Positions 51,559-60,307 of a stretch of DNA of 64,000 nucleotides are shown piece by piece. Where the stretch lies: the NCBI RefSeq assembly GCF_014280875.1, contig NZ_JACLAL010000003.1, forward strand, positions 496,001 to 560,000, given 5' to 3'. The position numbers and the translations under genes are program-made. The notes beneath the pieces are model-generated. The model did no database searches. It was not told the origin of the DNA and was given only the letters and a program-made list of their open reading frames with translations. Source of the DNA: Paenirhizobium daejeonense (lineage in GTDB: Bacteria > Pseudomonadota > Alphaproteobacteria > Rhizobiales > Rhizobiaceae). Position 1 is the first letter of the stretch. Every line of letters begins with the position of its first letter.

Positions 51559-52242
51559 TCAGATCTGTTTGAGAGCGCTGACGTCGTTGATCTGAATGAT
51601 GCGTCCCCGCACGGTGACGCCAGCGCGGCGGAGCGATGAGAAGGCGCGCGACAGGGCCTCCGGAGCGAGGCCCAGCTTGCCTGCCAGAAGGCTTTTCTGG
51701 AAGGGTAGGCGGATCGAAGCGGATGCGCTGTCCTGCGGGCAGTTGTCCAGCAGATAGTGGGCGACCCGTTGCGGAGCGGTCTGCAAGCGGTCGTTGGCGA
51801 TGCACTCCATTGTGGTGCGCAGGTGAGCGGAAAGATTGCGGATGATCGCCTGCGCGATATCCCGCTCCTGTTCCGCCAGCGCCCGAACCTTCTGCAGTTC
51901 AAACCGGGCAACGGTGATGTTCTCGGCCGCCTGGGCGTTGTAGAGGTAGTTGTCGCCGAGCGCGAGTAGGCATTCGGCAAAGGTTTCGCCTGGGCCGCAG
52001 ATGCGGATATCGGCTTCGCGCCCGTCCTTGTTCAGCCGGTAGAGGCGCACATAGCCGGTAAGAACGCAGTAGAAGTATTCCGCGTTTTCCGCTTCCCGAA
52101 ACAGGATGTCGCGCGCTTCGTAATTGGTCACGGTGCAGATTTCGAGCATGCGCGCCAGCGCGCTCGCACCGAGAGATGCCATGAACGGCGTCTTCAGCAG
52201 GGTGTTTTTGTCGCGTGTGTTCAACTTCAAAATCTTGTTCAC
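51559..52242 (-). CDS. Crp/Fnr-family transcription regulator
   Basis: A 227-residue regulator starting at GTG 52242, which overlaps the stop of a small upstream frame (GTGA). The N-terminal cyclic-nucleotide-binding fold has ARDILFREAENAEYFYCVLTGYVRLYRLNKDG (in part) and GPGETFAECLLALG. A dimer helix (about 120-150) leads to the winged helix with LPFQKSLLAGKLGLAPEALSRAFSSLRRAG (in part), where E-A-L-S-R is the recognition helix. No N-terminal Cys cluster for an Fe-S centre exists, so it is not an O2-sensing FNR; the HTH is more like NnrR/Dnr proteins, but this is a judgement by eye. An FNR/FixK box lies upstream. Confidence 0.88.
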   Translation of the reverse strand: MNKILKLNTRDKNTLLKTPFMASLGASALARMLEICTVTNYEARDILFREAENAEYFYCVLTGYVRLYRLNKDGREADIRICGPGETFAECLLALGDNYLYNAQAAENITVARFELQKVRALAEQERDIAQAIIRNLSAHLRTTMECIANDRLQTAPQRVAHYLLDNCPQDSASASIRLPFQKSLLAGKLGLAPEALSRAFSSLRRAGVTVRGRIIQINDVSALKQI

Positions 52243-52454
52243 GGTTTCACGGCTCCAGATTGCGGTCCTTGCGGAGCGCGGTGGCCAATCCCCAGTAACG
52301 AGAAGACGCTTCCCCACAGCTTCGAAAAGGCAGGCCGCTCCGCTTCCTCCAGCTGGCGGCAACCACTCTCCGATGCCGGAAAATCGCAGACCGCCGGAAA
52401 CCCGGCGATAACGGCGACCTCCCACGAAAATGTGTTCAGCAACATCATTTCCAT
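52239..52454 (-). CDS. Possible small protein translationally coupled to the Crp/Fnr gene
   Basis: A 71-residue frame from ATG 52454 ending at 52239, overlapping the GTG start of the Crp/Fnr gene by 4 bases (GTGA). The peptide begins MEMMLLNTFSWEVAVIAGFPAV and has a hydrophobic N-terminus and two Cys residues. I recognise no family. The overlap, and the position behind a consensus FNR box at the right distance, favour a real leader gene. A GAAGG lies about 11 bases before the ATG. Confidence 0.4.
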   Translation of the reverse strand: MEMMLLNTFSWEVAVIAGFPAVCDFPASESGCRQLEEAERPAFSKLWGSVFSLLGIGHRAPQGPQSGAVKP

Positions 52455-52526
52455 CTGGGAAGCAACCTTCAGTCGTTACTCATTCCTCAGCAGAAAAAAG
52501 GATAGGGAAGGTCGAACAAGGTTGAT

Positions 52527-52540
52527 TTGATTTCGATCAA
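52527..52540. promoter_or_regulatory. Consensus FNR/FixK box
   Basis: A perfect TTGAT-N4-ATCAA site. It lies 73-86 bases upstream of ATG 52454, the small-gene start; a class II site centred at -41.5 would place transcription start near 52492, giving a 38-base leader. This predicts O2-dependent FixK/FnrN control of the Crp/Fnr regulator. Confidence 0.7.
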
Positions 52541-52590
52541 CCGATCTGGCTGGGTGTGTCAGATTTTCTTCATAACCACCATAAAACACG

Positions 52591-52617
52591 AAAAAACCGG
52601 GCTCAGAGGCCCGGTTT
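52591..52617 (-). terminator. Terminator of the RND operon
   Basis: Stem AAACCGGGC (52594-52602) with GCCCGGTTT (52609-52617), loop of 6, followed on the minus strand by T6. It lies 21 bases past the pump stop. Confidence 0.85.
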
Positions 52618-52637
52618 GATGCGTATACTTGCTGGTT

Positions 52638-55600
52638 TTACTCGGCGGCGAGCGGTGGAAGATTGATGATCTTGCCGCCGCTCTCTTCCTTGCGGGACGC
52701 GCCGGGAGCCTGCTTTTCGACGGCTGCAAGGCGCTTCTTGAGGCTTTCGAGCGTCTCGTTGTTCTCTCTGGCCATTTCGGTCAGCTCCTCGGCCGAGAGC
52801 GGGATGGTCTCCTCTTCCTTCTTTCCGACGAGTCTGCCGAACATCCAGCCGAGCAGGTGCGAGAGATCGTCGAGAATCAGGAAGAATGCCGGAACGACCA
52901 GCAGGCTGAGTGCCGTCGACACGATAATGCCGCCGATCACGGCGATTGCCATAGGTGCACGGAATGAACCGCCTTCGCCAACGCCCATGGCGGACGGCAG
53001 CATGCCGGCGGACATGGCGATGGAGGTCATGATGATCGGGCGGGCGCGCTTGCGACCGGCCTCTACCATGGCTTCCACCCGCTGCATGCCCTTGTGGCGC
53101 ATCTCGATAGCGAAATCGACCAGCAGGATGGCGTTCTTGGTGACGATACCCATCAGCATGAGGATACCGATCAGGACCGGCATCGATAGCGGGTTGTTGG
53201 TAATGATCAGCGCCACCGCCACGCCGCCGATGGCCAGCGGCAGCGACAGCAGGATCGTGAACGGCTGGATGACATCCTTGAACAGCAGGATCAGCACGGT
53301 CAGCACCAGAAGCAGGCCGAGCAGCATCGCGTTGACGAAGCTCTGCTGCATTTCCCGCTGGACCTTGGTATCGCCGCTTTCAGCAAGCTTCACCGAGGCC
53401 GGGATCCGGGTCGAATCGACAGCGGCGCGGAAGGCTGCCGACGCCGTGTCGAGGGCGACGCCCTGTGGCAGGTCGGCACCAATGGAAACCACGCGGTTGC
53501 GGTTGTTGCGCTCGATGGCGCTGACGCCTTCCGAATAGTCGATATCGGCGACGCTCGACAGCGGAACAGTCGCACCGCCTGCGGTCTGCACCTTGAGGGC
53601 GCGGATGGCGGCGAGATCGGTTCTAAGGTCGAGAGAGGCCTGGACCCGGATCGGGATGAGGCGGTCGTCGAGCGAGATCTTGGTGAGGGCCGAGTCGACA
53701 TCGCCGATGGTGGCCACGCGGACGGTCTCCGAGATCTGCTGCGCAGTTACTCCGAGCCGTGCTGCTTCATCTGCGCGCGGACGGATCTGGAGTTCCGGAC
53801 GGGGCAGGGCGCCGTCGGAGCTGACATTGGCAAGTTCCGGCACCGTGCGAAGCTTGGCTTCGAGGATCGCGGCGGCCTCGTTCAGTTCGTCCGCATTCTT
53901 GGAGAGGAAGTTGAACGAAAGGTCGCGTTCACCACGGTCGTTCAGCTTGGACACGCGGATATCGGGGATTGGTCGGAGCTTTTCGAATGCCTCCTTCTCG
54001 ATATCCCATTGCGGCCGTGTGCGACCTTCAATGGTCATCTTGGGCAGATAGGGGCCGATGACGGGAATGCCGCCCAGTCCCTTGTTGACCAATGTCTTCA
54101 GCAGCGAATGCTCGATGCGGACGAGGTTGAGCGTCACGCTGGCGCGACGAAGCTCCATATCGCCCTTGGGCGAGGCGCCGCCAAGGATGAAGACGCTTTC
54201 CACGCCCTCGAGATCCTTGGTCGCTGCATAGATCGCTTCGGTCTTGCTTTCGGTTTCATCGAGCGTCGCATTCGGTGGCAGTTCGATGGACAGCACTATA
54301 CGACCGGCGTCTTCCGGCGGAAGGAAGGAGCCGGGAACCTGCGCCAGCAGCGCAATCGAGGCGACGAGGAAGGCAAAGGCGCCGATAAGCGTCAGGTAGC
54401 GCGCATACCAGTGGCTCGTGGTGGCGCGTACCAGCCGCGTATAGCCCTTCATGAAGGCGCTGTCGTTGTCGTGATGGTCGTCCATCGCGTCTTCGGCGCG
54501 CATCAGGTAGGCGGCCATCAGCGGCGTGATGAGACGCGCGACCATCAGCGAGAAAAAGACAGAGAAGGCGACGGTCAGGCCGAACTGGATGAAGTACTGG
54601 CCCGGAATACCCGGCATGAAGGATACCGGCACGAACACTGCGATGATGGTGAACGTGGTGGCGATAACGGCAAGGCCGATTTCGTCGGCCGCCTCGATGG
54701 CCGCTCGATACGGCGTCTTGCCCATTTTGATGTGGCGGGCGATGTTCTCGATCTCGACGATTGCATCGTCAACGAGAATACCGGTCGCCAGCGTCAGCGC
54801 CAGGAAGCTGACGAGGTTCAGAGAGAACCCCATCATGTCCATGATCCAGAAGGTCGGAATGGCGGAGAGCGGCAGGGCGATTGCCGAAATCAGGGTTGCG
54901 CGCCAGTTGCGCAGGAAGAGGAAGACCACAATAACCGCCAGAACAGCACCCTCGATCAGGGTATGCATGGCCGCTTCGTAATTGCCGTAGGTGAAGTAGA
55001 CGGAATCGTCCATCAGCTTGATATCGACGCCCGGGTTCTCCGCACGGACCTGATCAAGGATGGTGGAGACCGTTTCCGCGACGCTTACTTCGCTGGCGCC
55101 CTTGGAACGGAAGACGGCGAAGGTGACGACTGGCTCACCGTTGAAGCGCGAGAAGGATTTCGGTTCTTCGTAGGTGTCCTTGATGGTGCCGAGGTCGGCA
55201 AGTTTGACGAAACGACCGTTGCTCAGCGCGATGGTGGTGTTGGCCAGCGTACCGACATTGCGGGTGTCGCCCAATGTGCGGATTGCTTGTTCGGCACCGG
55301 CCACCTGACCGCGGCCTGAGCCGAGATCGACGTTGGTGCCACGCAACTGACGGTTCACGTCGGCGGCGGTGATGCCGAAAGCGTCGAGACGGTCCGGGTT
55401 CAGTTCGACGCGGATTTCGCGCTCGGCGCCGCCGTAACGGTCGATACGGCCAATGCCGCTCTGGCCCTGCAGTGCCCGCTTCACTGTGTCATCGACGAAC
55501 CACGAGAGTTCCTCGATGCTCATGTTGGGCGCGGAAACCGCGAATGTCTGGATAGCCGCTCCCTCGACGTCGATCTTTGCGACGATCGGCTCGTCGACGG

Positions 55601-55964
55601 ATGCCGGGAGGTCGCCGCGAATGCGGTCGATGGCGTCCTTGACGTCCTGCACCGCCTGTTCGGTCGGCACCTCCATGCGGAACATGATGATGGTCTGCGA
55701 CTGCCCGTCGGTGACGGTCGAAGTCAGTTCGTCGACCCCGGTGATGCTCGCAACCGCGTCCTCGATCTCCTTCGTCACCTGCGTCTCGAGTTCAGCCGGG
55801 GACGCGCCGCTCTGGGTCACGGTGATCGCCACCAGCGGAACGTCGATATTCGGAAAGCGGGTGATCGGCAGTGCGAAAAACGACTGGAGACCGACCACCA
55901 TCAGCAGGAAGAAGGCCAGGATCGGCGCTACGGGATTTCGAATGGCCCAGGCGGAGAAGTTCAT
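52638..55964 (-). CDS. RND-family efflux transporter, inner-membrane pump
   Basis: A 1108-residue proton-driven pump of the HAE-1/AcrB class. ATG 55964 was chosen because the family N-terminus MNFSAWAIRNPVAPILAFFL begins there. Proton-relay residues lie in LVDDAIVEIENI (two Asp in TM4) and in GIVTKNAILLVDF (Lys in TM10). The C-terminus carries a charged, coiled tail of about 60 residues (EEETIPLSAEELTEMARENNE), longer than in AcrB (1049 residues). Substrates are unknown. It follows its periplasmic adaptor by 13 bases; no outer-membrane channel gene is nearby, so it would use a shared TolC-like protein. Confidence 0.96.
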   Translation of the reverse strand: MNFSAWAIRNPVAPILAFFLLMVVGLQSFFALPITRFPNIDVPLVAITVTQSGASPAELETQVTKEIEDAVASITGVDELTSTVTDGQSQTIIMFRMEVPTEQAVQDVKDAIDRIRGDLPASVDEPIVAKIDVEGAAIQTFAVSAPNMSIEELSWFVDDTVKRALQGQSGIGRIDRYGGAEREIRVELNPDRLDAFGITAADVNRQLRGTNVDLGSGRGQVAGAEQAIRTLGDTRNVGTLANTTIALSNGRFVKLADLGTIKDTYEEPKSFSRFNGEPVVTFAVFRSKGASEVSVAETVSTILDQVRAENPGVDIKLMDDSVYFTYGNYEAAMHTLIEGAVLAVIVVFLFLRNWRATLISAIALPLSAIPTFWIMDMMGFSLNLVSFLALTLATGILVDDAIVEIENIARHIKMGKTPYRAAIEAADEIGLAVIATTFTIIAVFVPVSFMPGIPGQYFIQFGLTVAFSVFFSLMVARLITPLMAAYLMRAEDAMDDHHDNDSAFMKGYTRLVRATTSHWYARYLTLIGAFAFLVASIALLAQVPGSFLPPEDAGRIVLSIELPPNATLDETESKTEAIYAATKDLEGVESVFILGGASPKGDMELRRASVTLNLVRIEHSLLKTLVNKGLGGIPVIGPYLPKMTIEGRTRPQWDIEKEAFEKLRPIPDIRVSKLNDRGERDLSFNFLSKNADELNEAAAILEAKLRTVPELANVSSDGALPRPELQIRPRADEAARLGVTAQQISETVRVATIGDVDSALTKISLDDRLIPIRVQASLDLRTDLAAIRALKVQTAGGATVPLSSVADIDYSEGVSAIERNNRNRVVSIGADLPQGVALDTASAAFRAAVDSTRIPASVKLAESGDTKVQREMQQSFVNAMLLGLLLVLTVLILLFKDVIQPFTILLSLPLAIGGVAVALIITNNPLSMPVLIGILMLMGIVTKNAILLVDFAIEMRHKGMQRVEAMVEAGRKRARPIIMTSIAMSAGMLPSAMGVGEGGSFRAPMAIAVIGGIIVSTALSLLVVPAFFLILDDLSHLLGWMFGRLVGKKEEETIPLSAEELTEMARENNETLESLKKRLAAVEKQAPGASRKEESGGKIINLPPLAAE

Positions 55965-55977
55965 GGCGCTCTGTCTC

Positions 55978-57165
55978 TCAGTTCGAGGCGGCAGTTTCGT
56001 CGTTGATCGGGTTGATGTGGTCGCCATCGCGAACGAAGGCGCCGGCCTTGGCGACCACCACATCGCCTGCCTTCAGGCCGCTGACGACCTGGATATAGGC
56101 GCCATCCTGGATGCCGGTCGCGATGTCGACCTGCTTGATGACGCCATCCCTGACCAGGCGGGTCGTAGTCGCATGCTTGCTGGTGGTGATGGCCGACAGC
56201 GGCAGGGCTACGGCATTCGCTTCGGCCACGATGATCTCGGCGTTGCCATACATGCCGGCGCGGGCGCCGTTGTCATCGTCGATGGCGATGTGCACCGCGC
56301 CGAGGCGCGTCTGCGGATCGACGATGGGGGAAATCAGGCGGACCGAGCCGTTCAGGCTCGAGGCTCCGCCGGCGACGGTAATCTTCGCCTTCTGGCCGAC
56401 GCGCATCTTCAGGATATCGGTTTCGGATACGTCTGCGACGAGTTCGATCTGGCCGTCCCTGATAATAGTGAACATCGGCTGCCCGCTGCCGGAGGCGATG
56501 GCGCCGGTCTTGGCGTTCCGCACCGAAACGACGCCGGCATAGGGGCTCTTCACATCCGTACGAGCAAGATTGAGGTCTATATCCGCGATCTGAGCGTCGA
56601 CGACCTTGATATCGGCTTCGGCAATCGCAATCGCCTGTTCGGCGCTCGTCACCTTGGCGCGGGCGCTGGTGGCGGCTGATTCAGCCTGCTCCACGGAAGA
56701 AGTCGAGAAGGTGCCGGATTTGCCGAGTGCTTTCGCGCGCTTGAACTGGCGGTCCGCTTCGTCGGCATTGGTCTTGGCGTCGGTGAGCTGCGCATGATAC
56801 TGAGCAAGTGCTGCCTCTGCCTTGGCGCGCGAGGCCTGAAGCTGGCCCTTCTGCAGGCGTAGCGCATCGTCGTTGAGGCGGGCGACCACGCCATCGGCTT
56901 CCACCTTGTCACCGACATCGGCCTCAAGCGTCTTGATCGAAAGCCCCTCGACGAGCGGCTGCACATAGATCTCTTCCACCGGCTTGATGGTGCCTGTCGC
57001 AACGATCCTGTCCACCAGCGGCCGGGCCTCGGCCTTCGTCACGACGATCGAGGGGATCTTGGGCTGCGGCGCCGATGCGGCCGCTTCCTCCGCCTGCGCG
57101 GCATAAGGTACAAACAGGGCGGACAAGACGAGCAGTCCTGCGATGGCATCCTTGTTGCGAACCAT
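55978..57165 (-). CDS. RND efflux periplasmic adaptor
   Basis: Membrane-fusion protein, 395 residues from ATG 57165 (AAGGAG before it), linking the pump to an outer-membrane channel. A signal peptide (residues about 1-25) is followed by the lipoyl half-motifs (GTIKPVEEIYVQPLVEG and VKSPYAGVVSVRNAKTGA), a helical hairpin rich in Lys/Ala (about 100-185, RAKAEAALAQYHAQLTDAKTN in part), the beta-barrel and a C-terminal membrane-proximal domain. It precedes the pump gene in the same operon. Confidence 0.94.
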   Translation of the reverse strand: MVRNKDAIAGLLVLSALFVPYAAQAEEAAASAPQPKIPSIVVTKAEARPLVDRIVATGTIKPVEEIYVQPLVEGLSIKTLEADVGDKVEADGVVARLNDDALRLQKGQLQASRAKAEAALAQYHAQLTDAKTNADEADRQFKRAKALGKSGTFSTSSVEQAESAATSARAKVTSAEQAIAIAEADIKVVDAQIADIDLNLARTDVKSPYAGVVSVRNAKTGAIASGSGQPMFTIIRDGQIELVADVSETDILKMRVGQKAKITVAGGASSLNGSVRLISPIVDPQTRLGAVHIAIDDDNGARAGMYGNAEIIVAEANAVALPLSAITTSKHATTTRLVRDGVIKQVDIATGIQDGAYIQVVSGLKAGDVVVAKAGAFVRDGDHINPINDETAASN

Positions 57166-57505
57166 GGGCTCCTTCCAGCATTCAAACGAATGCGCCAATA
57201 GTTATTCAATAAAACTTGTTTTCCCGTGGGCAATCGTCAAGATGCCAATAGAACAGCTTCCGGTTTCCACTCCCTCGGGAGGAAAATCCTTCTATTACAC
57301 AACCGGTTCATAGTTGGTATCGCTCGTTCGACTTACAAGAGCGACAAGCACCTTCTTCGCGGCGAAAATTTACGCGTGTGTTTCCTGCAAATCAATGTGG
57401 TCGCGATGCCACAGGTTGAGCCCCGCTGCCGGCTACGCGGGAAAACAAAAAAAGGCGCAGGGGCCGGGGCCGTGCGCCTTTCCTTTTGTCGATCCTCGCG
57501 TCTGC
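57166..57505. other. Divergent-looking spacer: RND promoter and ABC-operon terminator
   Basis: 340 bases between the adaptor start and the binding-protein stop. The terminator of the ABC operon lies at 57447-57481. The remainder, about 250 bases, should carry the RND promoter; I saw no convincing palindrome for a TetR-type repressor and no gene. Confidence 0.4.
57447..57481 (-). terminator. Terminator of the NMT1-type ABC operon
   Basis: Stem AAAGGCGCA (57451-57459) with TGCGCCTTT (57473-57481), loop of 13; T7 follows on the minus strand. It lies 24 bases past the stop. Confidence 0.8.
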
Positions 57506-58498
57506 TTATTTCAGCGCGGCGTCAGTGATTTCATGCGTCCAGGCGCCGGTCGGCTCCTTGGTGATGACCGGGTCGGAACCGCCGCCGAGCAGGGTGGCGA
57601 CGGTGCGCTTGTAGTCAGCTTCGTCGAGCGCGCCGTTGGAACCGGCTGTCAGCTTGGCGACTTCGCCCATCATGCGCTTCTGGTGCTTCTCGGTCTGGGC
57701 GCCGGAGGCGTCGTTTTCGAGAACAATGTCTGCGGCTTCGTCCGAATGCTCCTCGGCCCACTTCCAGCCCTTCATCGAAGCGCGGACGAACTTGACCATC
57801 TTTTCCTTGAAGGCCGGGTCCTTCAGCTTGTCTTCCAGAACATAGAGGCCGTCCTCAAGGGTAGCGACGCCTTCATCCTCGTACTTGAAGGTAATGAGGT
57901 CTTCCGGCTTGATGCCGGCGTCGATGACCTGCCAGTATTCGTTATAGGTCATGGTCGAGATACAGGCAGCCTGCTTCTGCAGCAGCGGATCAACGTTGAA
58001 GCCCTGCTTCAGGACGGTAACACCATCAGCGCCGCCGGTGGTCGGGATCTTCAGGTGCGCCATCCACGACAGGAACGGATATTCGTTACCGAAGAACCAG
58101 ACGCCCAGCGTCTTGCCCTTGAAGTCGTCCGGCTTGGTGATGCCGGTTTCCTTGAGGCAGGTTAGCATCATGCCCGACTTCTTGAACGGCTGGGCGATGT
58201 TGACGAGCGGGGTGCCCTTTTCGCGCACGGCCAGAGCCGAAGGCATCCAGTCGATGACGACGTCGGCGCCGCCGCCGGCGATAACCTGTGCCGGGGCAAT
58301 GTCCGGGCCGCCGGGCTTGATGTCGACGTCGAGGCCTTCTTCTTCATAGAAGCCCTTGTCCTTGGCAACGTAGTAGCCGGCGAACTGGGCTTGCGTCACC
58401 CACTTGAGCTGCAGCGTCACCTTGTCGGCGGCCGCCGCCTGCATCGCCGTCAGCGAGACGGCGCCTGCCAACAGCAGGGATGCGATCTTGAATTTCAT
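57506..58498 (-). CDS. NMT1/ThiY-type substrate-binding protein
   Basis: Periplasmic binding protein of an ABC importer, 330 residues from ATG 58498 (GAGGGAACA before it) with a signal peptide (about 1-23, AMQAAAA). The family is NMT1/THI5-like: VTLQLKWVTQAQFAGYYVAKDKGFYEEEGLDVDIKPGG (quoted in part), VIDWMPSALAVREKG and LGVWFFGNEYPFLSWM. Relatives bind the thiamine pyrimidine precursor or other pyrimidines, taurine and aromatic sulfonates. Located next to dihydropyrimidinase, a pyrimidine or hydantoin is likely, as inference from context. Last gene of a four-gene ABC operon. Confidence 0.9.
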   Translation of the reverse strand: MKFKIASLLLAGAVSLTAMQAAAADKVTLQLKWVTQAQFAGYYVAKDKGFYEEEGLDVDIKPGGPDIAPAQVIAGGGADVVIDWMPSALAVREKGTPLVNIAQPFKKSGMMLTCLKETGITKPDDFKGKTLGVWFFGNEYPFLSWMAHLKIPTTGGADGVTVLKQGFNVDPLLQKQAACISTMTYNEYWQVIDAGIKPEDLITFKYEDEGVATLEDGLYVLEDKLKDPAFKEKMVKFVRASMKGWKWAEEHSDEAADIVLENDASGAQTEKHQKRMMGEVAKLTAGSNGALDEADYKRTVATLLGGGSDPVITKEPTGAWTHEITDAALK

Positions 58499-58517
58499 TG
58501 TTGTTCCCTCTTCTTTT

Positions 58518-59384
58518 TTACGCCTGTCCACCGCGGACAGACGGATGCCAGAAGGTGACGGCGCGTTCTGCCAGCGCCACCACCCCATAAAAGATCGAGC
58601 CTGCGAGCGCGGCGACCGCGATCTCGGCCCAGACCATGTCGACATTGCTGCGCCCCACTTCCGTGGAGATCCGGAACCCCATGCCGACAATCGGGGTGCC
58701 GAAAAACTCTGCCACGATGGCGCCGATCAGCGCCAGCGTCGAATTGATCTTGAGAGCGTTGAAGATGAACGGCCATGCGGCTGGCAGGCGAAGCTTGGTC
58801 AGCGTCTGCCACCAGCTTGCCGCATAGGTGCGCATCAGGTCGCGTTCCATGTGGCTTGCGGCACCCAGCCCCTGCACGGTGTTCACCAGCATGGGGAAGA
58901 AGGTCATGATGACGACGACGGCGACCTTGGACTGCCAGTCGAAGCCGAACCACATGACCATGATCGGCGCGACGCCGACGACCGGTAGCGCGGAGACGAA
59001 ATTGCCGATGGGCAGCAGGCCTTTCTGCAGAAAGGGGGAGCGATCGACCAGGATCGCCACGATGAAGCCGAGGCCGCAGCCGAGCACATAACCGGTCAAA
59101 ACGGACTTGAGGAAGGTCTGCCGGAAGTCTGCCCAGAGCGTCGGGATGGAGTTGATGAGCCGCGTCCAGATCATCGACGGTGCCGGAAGCAGGATCGATG
59201 GAATGGAGAAGCCGCGGACCACGCATTCCCATATGACCAGCAGGGTGACGCCGAAGATCACGGGCACGGCCGTATTGGTAATGCGGCGAAGCGCTGGATT
59301 GGCGAAGCGCTGCCGCACTAGCCATTCATTGAGCCCCCAGGTCGCAAGCCAGAAGACGACCGCGAAAAGCAGATAACCGTTCAT
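58518..59384 (-). CDS. ABC transporter permease (second), NMT1-type system
   Basis: Inner-membrane permease of 288 residues, about six helices, with the BPD-type cytoplasmic loop of the family (the EAA-like SSHMERDLMRTYAASWWQTLTKLRLPAAWPFIFNALK region, in part). ATG 59384 overlaps the stop of the other permease by 4 bases. It differs from the preceding permease, so the transporter is a heterodimer. It ends 19 bases before the binding protein gene. Confidence 0.93.
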   Translation of the reverse strand: MNGYLLFAVVFWLATWGLNEWLVRQRFANPALRRITNTAVPVIFGVTLLVIWECVVRGFSIPSILLPAPSMIWTRLINSIPTLWADFRQTFLKSVLTGYVLGCGLGFIVAILVDRSPFLQKGLLPIGNFVSALPVVGVAPIMVMWFGFDWQSKVAVVVIMTFFPMLVNTVQGLGAASHMERDLMRTYAASWWQTLTKLRLPAAWPFIFNALKINSTLALIGAIVAEFFGTPIVGMGFRISTEVGRSNVDMVWAEIAVAALAGSIFYGVVALAERAVTFWHPSVRGGQA

Positions 59385-60265
59385 GGCTTGACCCCCATGC
59401 GTTTCAGGACGCGGCCATGGGCGAAGCCGACGATGCCGACGAGAACTGCGGCAAGGCCCGCCGCCATGAACAGCGCCGCCCATATCTGGATGGTCTGCCC
59501 GTAATAGGAGCCGGAGAGCAGGCGTGCGCCGAGGCCTGCGACAGCACCGGTCGGCAGCTCGCCGACGATGGCGCCCACCAGCGAGATGGCGATGGCCACC
59601 TTGAGCGAGGTGAAGAGGTAGGGCATCGAGGCCGGCCAGCGGAGCTTCCAGAAGGTCTGGTTCTGGCTGGCGTTATAAGTGTGCATCAAGTCGAGCAGCA
59701 GCGTATCAGGGCTTCTCAACCCCTTCACCATGCCGACGACGATGGGGAAGAAGGAGAGGTAGGTCGAGATCAGCGCCTTGGGCAGCACGCCGGAAACACC
59801 GATCGCATTGAGCACGACGATGATCATCGGCGCGACCGCAAGGATCGGGATCGTCTGGCTGGCGATGACCCAGGGCATCAGTGAGCGATCCATCGCCCGG
59901 TTATGCACGATGCCGACGGCCAGCAGTATGCCTAGCACGGTGCCGATGGCGAAGCCGAGAAGGGTGGCCGAAAGCGTGATCCACGCATGATAGACGAGGC
60001 TGCGCTTCGAGGTGATCGCCTTGTTGACGGTGGTATCCCACAGCTCGACGGCAATCTGGTGCGGCGCCGGCAGCACCGGACGCTCCTGAACGAAGGTGCG
60101 TTCCACCACCTGCCCGAAGCTCAGCGTCTCGTTGTCACGCGCCGCCTGATCACGCACGAAGGGCGCGTTGAGATAGACGACGAAGACATGCCAGATGACG
60201 AGGATCGCGAAGATGACGGTAAGGACCGGAAGGATGCGATCTCTGAAGAGGGAGGGGGAGGTCAT
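59381..60265 (-). CDS. ABC transporter permease (first), NMT1-type system
   Basis: Inner-membrane permease of 294 residues with about six helices and an EAA-like loop (LRSPDTLLLDLMHTYNASQNQTFWKLRWPASMPYLFTSLK, in part). An N-terminal TM (about 12-30) and a longish periplasmic loop (residues 35-80) precede the core. It overlaps the second permease by 4 bases and lies 42 bases after the ATPase, all on the minus strand. Confidence 0.93.
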   Translation of the reverse strand: MTSPSLFRDRILPVLTVIFAILVIWHVFVVYLNAPFVRDQAARDNETLSFGQVVERTFVQERPVLPAPHQIAVELWDTTVNKAITSKRSLVYHAWITLSATLLGFAIGTVLGILLAVGIVHNRAMDRSLMPWVIASQTIPILAVAPMIIVVLNAIGVSGVLPKALISTYLSFFPIVVGMVKGLRSPDTLLLDLMHTYNASQNQTFWKLRWPASMPYLFTSLKVAIAISLVGAIVGELPTGAVAGLGARLLSGSYYGQTIQIWAALFMAAGLAAVLVGIVGFAHGRVLKRMGVKP

Positions 60266-60307
60266 ACGGGACCTCCCGCCGAACAGAGAGAAAGAGAACG
60301 GCGCTCC

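Noticed and set aside
54009..55319. Plus-strand frame of 436 codons inside the RND pump gene
   Set aside because: The opposite frame has perfect RND motifs; this one reads as low-complexity charged sequence.
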